Assembly (NCBI GenBank): GCA_014529385.2
Contig: CM043957.1
Location: forward strand, 68,692,503 to 68,756,502
Reading direction: 5' to 3'
From: Adiantum capillus-veneris
Taxonomy: Eukaryota; Streptophyta; Polypodiopsida; Polypodiales; Pteridaceae
DNA: 64,000 bases
The notes beneath the pieces were generated by a model. It did no database searches. It saw only the letters and a program-made list of their open reading frames with translations, and had not been told where the DNA came from. Within the stretch, counting starts at the first letter, position 1. The number at the start of each line of letters is the position of its first letter. Positions 61,321 to 64,000 of the stretch are shown here, in pieces. The position numbers were made by a program, and so were the translations under genes.

Positions 61321-63189
61321 GTGTTGCCAGATCTTAGGAAGTCATTTGTGGTCCAGTGTGACGCCTGTGGTAGTAGCATTGGTGCAGTGCTAATGCAAGA
61401 TGGCAGGGTAGCAGCCTATGAGAGCAGAATTTTGCGAGGGCCAGAGATGACCATGCAGGTCTATGAGAAAGAGTTACTGGCTGTGATTCATGCGCTCTTA
61501 AGTTGGAAGCACTACCTGCTAGGTGCAGATTTCGTTGTCCAAACGGACCATCAGACCTTGCGATACTTCTTGACACAGACAAAGTTATCTGAGAAGCATA
61601 TGCGATGGGCAAATATCTTGTCCATGTTCCATTTTCAGATTGTGCATGTGGAAGGCAAGAAGAACGTTGTGGCTGATGCCTTGTCAAGGAAGCCACAAAT
61701 TTCAGCTGTGTCAATTCCTTATCATCATGAACTTGATGATATGAGGGAACCGTATGCAAATGATGAAGATTTTGCAAGGGTCTTCAAGCAGCTAATGGAT
61801 GGACAACGTCATGAACACTATCTTCTCAAAGATGGGTTCATGATGATGCATGGCATATTGTGTGTCACAAAGCCATTGCGACGCAAAGTTATGGAAGAGA
61901 GTCATGTCCCACCGTATGCAGGGCATCGTGGCATCGATGCTACAGTTAAAGCGGTTGAGACATTCTTCTATTGGCCTACATTGAGAAGAGATGTGGATGC
62001 CTTTGTGTGAGAATGCCTAATATGCCAGAAAGTCAAGTTTGACAGGCAAAAGGCACCAGGGTTATTGCAACCACTACCTATTCCAGATAAACCATGGGAA
62101 AGTATTGCTATGGATTTTATCTTTGATCTTCCGAGAACGCAGACAGGAAACGATGGTATTTGGACCATCATTTGCAGATTCAGCAAGCAGACTCATTTTA
62201 TTCCTGTCAGGAAGAAGATAAAGCCAGATCAGATGGCACGCTTGTTTATGAGCAATATTTTCAAGTATCATGGCATGCCACAGTCGATTGTTAGCGACTG
62301 TGATCCACGCATGACAAGTTTGTTCTGGAGAGGCTTGTTTGAGAATATGGGCACAACGCTCAAATTCTCTTCGTCATTTCATCCTCAAATAGATGGGCAG
62401 TCAGAAGAGGCAAATTCTACTGTCCTAGATCTGCTGAAGTGTTATGTGTCAAAGCATAAAGGAAAGTGGGAGCAATATTTGCCATTGGTGGAGTATACAT
62501 ACAATAATACAGTGCATTCATCAACTGGCAAGGCACCTTTCGAGATAGTTGAAGGTGGCAAGAAAGTTCCTCCCATACTGTATACAAAGAACAAGATATT
62601 TGAAGCAGATAAGTATGTTAAGGACATGGATGAAATGTACAAGAAGGTCAAAGTGGCCTTGGAAAAGACTCAGGCAAAGCAAAAGAAAGCAGTTGATCAT
62701 CACCGTCGTGAAGTGGTATTTTCACTTGGTGATTGGGTGCTTCTACGCTTTGAAAAGGCAAGGTTAAAGAAGATGAAGGGCAAGGAAAGATTGTTTCCAA
62801 AGCTCAGCATGCGTTACTATGGGCCTTTTCAAGTGTGCGACATAATCAGTGATGTTGCATATAGGCTGAAATTGCCTGACAATTGGAAGATTCACAATGC
62901 GTTTCATGTGAGTCTTCTCAGACCCTATGTGGGTGATGTGCCAGAAGATATGCCAGTTGAAGATCAGCCGGAAGTCGAGGAACTTGACGAGATCTTGGTC
63001 CCGGAACAGATTTTGGCACATAAAGAAAGAAAAATGAAAGGCAAGGTTGCTAGGCGTTACTTAGTGAAGTTCAGAAACTATCCACCAATGGATGCTAAGT
63101 GGATGGAAGAAGGTGAACTTGCAAAGTCACCAATTGTGTTATCACTTTACCTTGAAGCCTTCGATTTGCAACCTGCCTTGACCCCTTGA
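61313..63189 (+). pseudogene. Chromovirus RNase H, integrase and chromodomain
   Basis: Begins PVIVLPDLRKSF. RNase H: CDACGSSIGAVL, YEKELLAVIHAL, TDHQTLRYF and ADALSRKP. Integrase zinc region: GHRGIDATVKAVETFFYWP, then TGA at 62008-62010 (one step from CGA), then CLICQKVKFDR. Integrase catalytic triad: Asp in MDFIFDL (62113), Asp in VSDCDPR (62296), and a Glu in GQSEEANST (62404 or 62407). GKAPFEIV and a basic segment follow. The C-terminal chromodomain (EQILAHKERKMKGK, RYLVKFRNYPPMDAKWME) defines a chromovirus, whose chromodomain is thought to steer integration to modified histones. TGA at 63187 ends the frame. Confidence 0.9.
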
Positions 63190-63745
63190 GTTTCAAAGCT
63201 ACATGGATTGTCAGTGTGACAATGGCTTCTGAAACAAATGATGTACATGGTATTTAAAGTGAGCTCAAATGAAATACCTGTTACATGAATGTTAGAGCTG
63301 TACAGATTGTCAGTTTGGCAATTGCTCTTATGGAATGTCCAAAAGTGTGCTTAGTGCTATAGAAGTGAGTATTTCTTGTCAATTTGTCAAGGATACAGTA
63401 ATTGCTTCTATTAAAGGGTACATATGTAACTGCATTCTTAAACTGTCGGTTTAGGTATGCTCGAAAGTGTTACGGGATCCAACGTGTACTAAAAGACAGT
63501 GGCAAAATGTGTGGCTACCATTTTGTCATTGGAAAGTTAGTGACTCAAAGCAATGGCAGAGTGCGAAGCTACCACTATGTCATTGGAACAAGGTTCACAC
63601 GCAGGCAATAGTGTCGACGAGGTATTGAATACACCAGGGTTGACAATGAGCATGTATGTGTCGTACATGTGTTGACAGGTGTTGAATACATCAATGTTGA
63701 CTGTGAGCATGTACGACATAGATGCAAACGAGGACGTTTGAGATT
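63190..63745 (+). other. 3' untranslated region of the chromovirus
   Basis: Non-coding, with internal repeats: GTGTTGAATACATCAATGTTGAC-like phrases at about 63620 and 63680 and GGCTACCATTTTGTCATTGG-like phrases at about 63512 and 63570. Confidence 0.6.
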
Positions 63746-63759
63746 TCAAGAGGGGGGTA
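63746..63759 (+). other. Polypurine tract of the chromovirus
   Basis: TCAAGAGGGGGGTA directly before the 3' LTR. The minus-strand element has the matching TCAAGAGGGGGGCA. Confidence 0.8.
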
Positions 63760-64000
63760 TGTCACCAACGTGTTACTACTATCTATCCTTTTTGTTGATT
63801 TCTTTCCTATTTTGGAAAACGCCCCTCGGGAAATCTAACTGCCCTACATTGCATAGCTAGTGTGGAGCTATTCAGAGGGAGTCCAGGTCTTAGGGCAAGA
63901 GAGCACTAAGGTTGGACAAGGACTATGGTTAGCCAAGTGGGGTCATTGACTAGCCAAACTGGAATCCTTTGTTACAGAGGCTACATTTCAGTTCTGGGTG
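63760..64000 (+). repeat. 3' LTR of the chromovirus, cut by the window end
   Basis: TGTCACCAACG onward matches the start of the 5' LTR at 56548; it lacks an ATTTATTTATTT-type insert of about 18 bp present there. Confidence 0.9.

Larger units (their letters stand above)
56548..64000 (+). mobile_element. Ty3/gypsy chromovirus, nearly complete, runs past the window end
   Basis: Layout: 5' LTR from 56548, gag-protease from 58129, RT, RNase H, integrase, chromodomain ending at 63189, a non-coding 3' region, polypurine tract TCAAGAGGGGGGTA (63746-63759), and 3' LTR from 63760 cut by the window edge. The 240 bp of comparable LTR show about 8 substitutions and one indel of about 18 bp by eye, so insertion is fairly recent. 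Four lesions (two nonsense codons, two frameshifts) disable it. Confidence 0.9.

Overview
The window looks like a piece of a large, repeat-rich land-plant nuclear genome. Three things point that way: a spliced gene for a plastid-type GNAT acetyltransferase (NSI/SNAT family) with a very long intron, plant-type Ty1/copia and Ty3/gypsy chromovirus elements, and dense (CT)n/(CA)n microsatellites. A fern or other non-seed vascular plant is my guess from the general style of the repeats, but nothing in the sequence proves the clade. Almost everything else is transposable-element DNA in various states of decay. Many premature stops read as C-to-T changes at CGA, CAG or CAA codons, as expected for methylated, silenced DNA.

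Layout. 1-879: 3' end of a LINE ending in a (TC)n tail. About 880-3598: 5' part of an LTR element with a tRNA-iMet-type primer site and a gag-like ORF. 3599-7802: minus-strand non-autonomous LTR element (LARD/TRIM-like) apparently nested in that gag-like ORF. 8564-14934: a cluster of four decayed genes in convergent arrangement (two on +, two on -). One is a histone H3-like gene that starts MARTKQ and has a long insertion between the H3 tail start and the histone fold. Another has a transposase-like C-terminal block. This is the most unusual part of the window. 16600-20548: Ty3/gypsy gag-protease fused in frame to the 3' part of a LINE reverse transcriptase in one open 943-codon frame. 20940-22450: degenerate tandem array with a period of about 280 bp. 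23014-28293: a full-length but dead Ty1/copia element with a MITE-like insertion in its 3' LTR. 28.3-37.9 kb: LINE remnants, an LTR/primer-site remnant and dense compound microsatellites.

Host gene. On the minus strand, five exons at 52731-52545, 52299-52200, 50570-50461, 50341-50248 and 39376-39297 join in matching phase to encode the conserved part and the stop codon of an NSI/SNAT-type acetyltransferase. The transit-peptide exon(s) were not found. The last intron is 10.9 kb. It holds a LINE ORF1 remnant split by a 3.85-kb LTR retrotransposon (40601-44445), followed by a minus-strand, 5'-truncated Ty3/gypsy chromovirus (45771 to about 49700).

Right end. From 56548 to the window edge lies a nearly complete + strand Ty3/gypsy chromovirus (5' LTR, gag-protease, RT, RNase H, integrase with chromodomain, purine tract, start of the 3' LTR). 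It carries two nonsense codons and two frameshifts. It is related to the minus-strand element at 46-50 kb.
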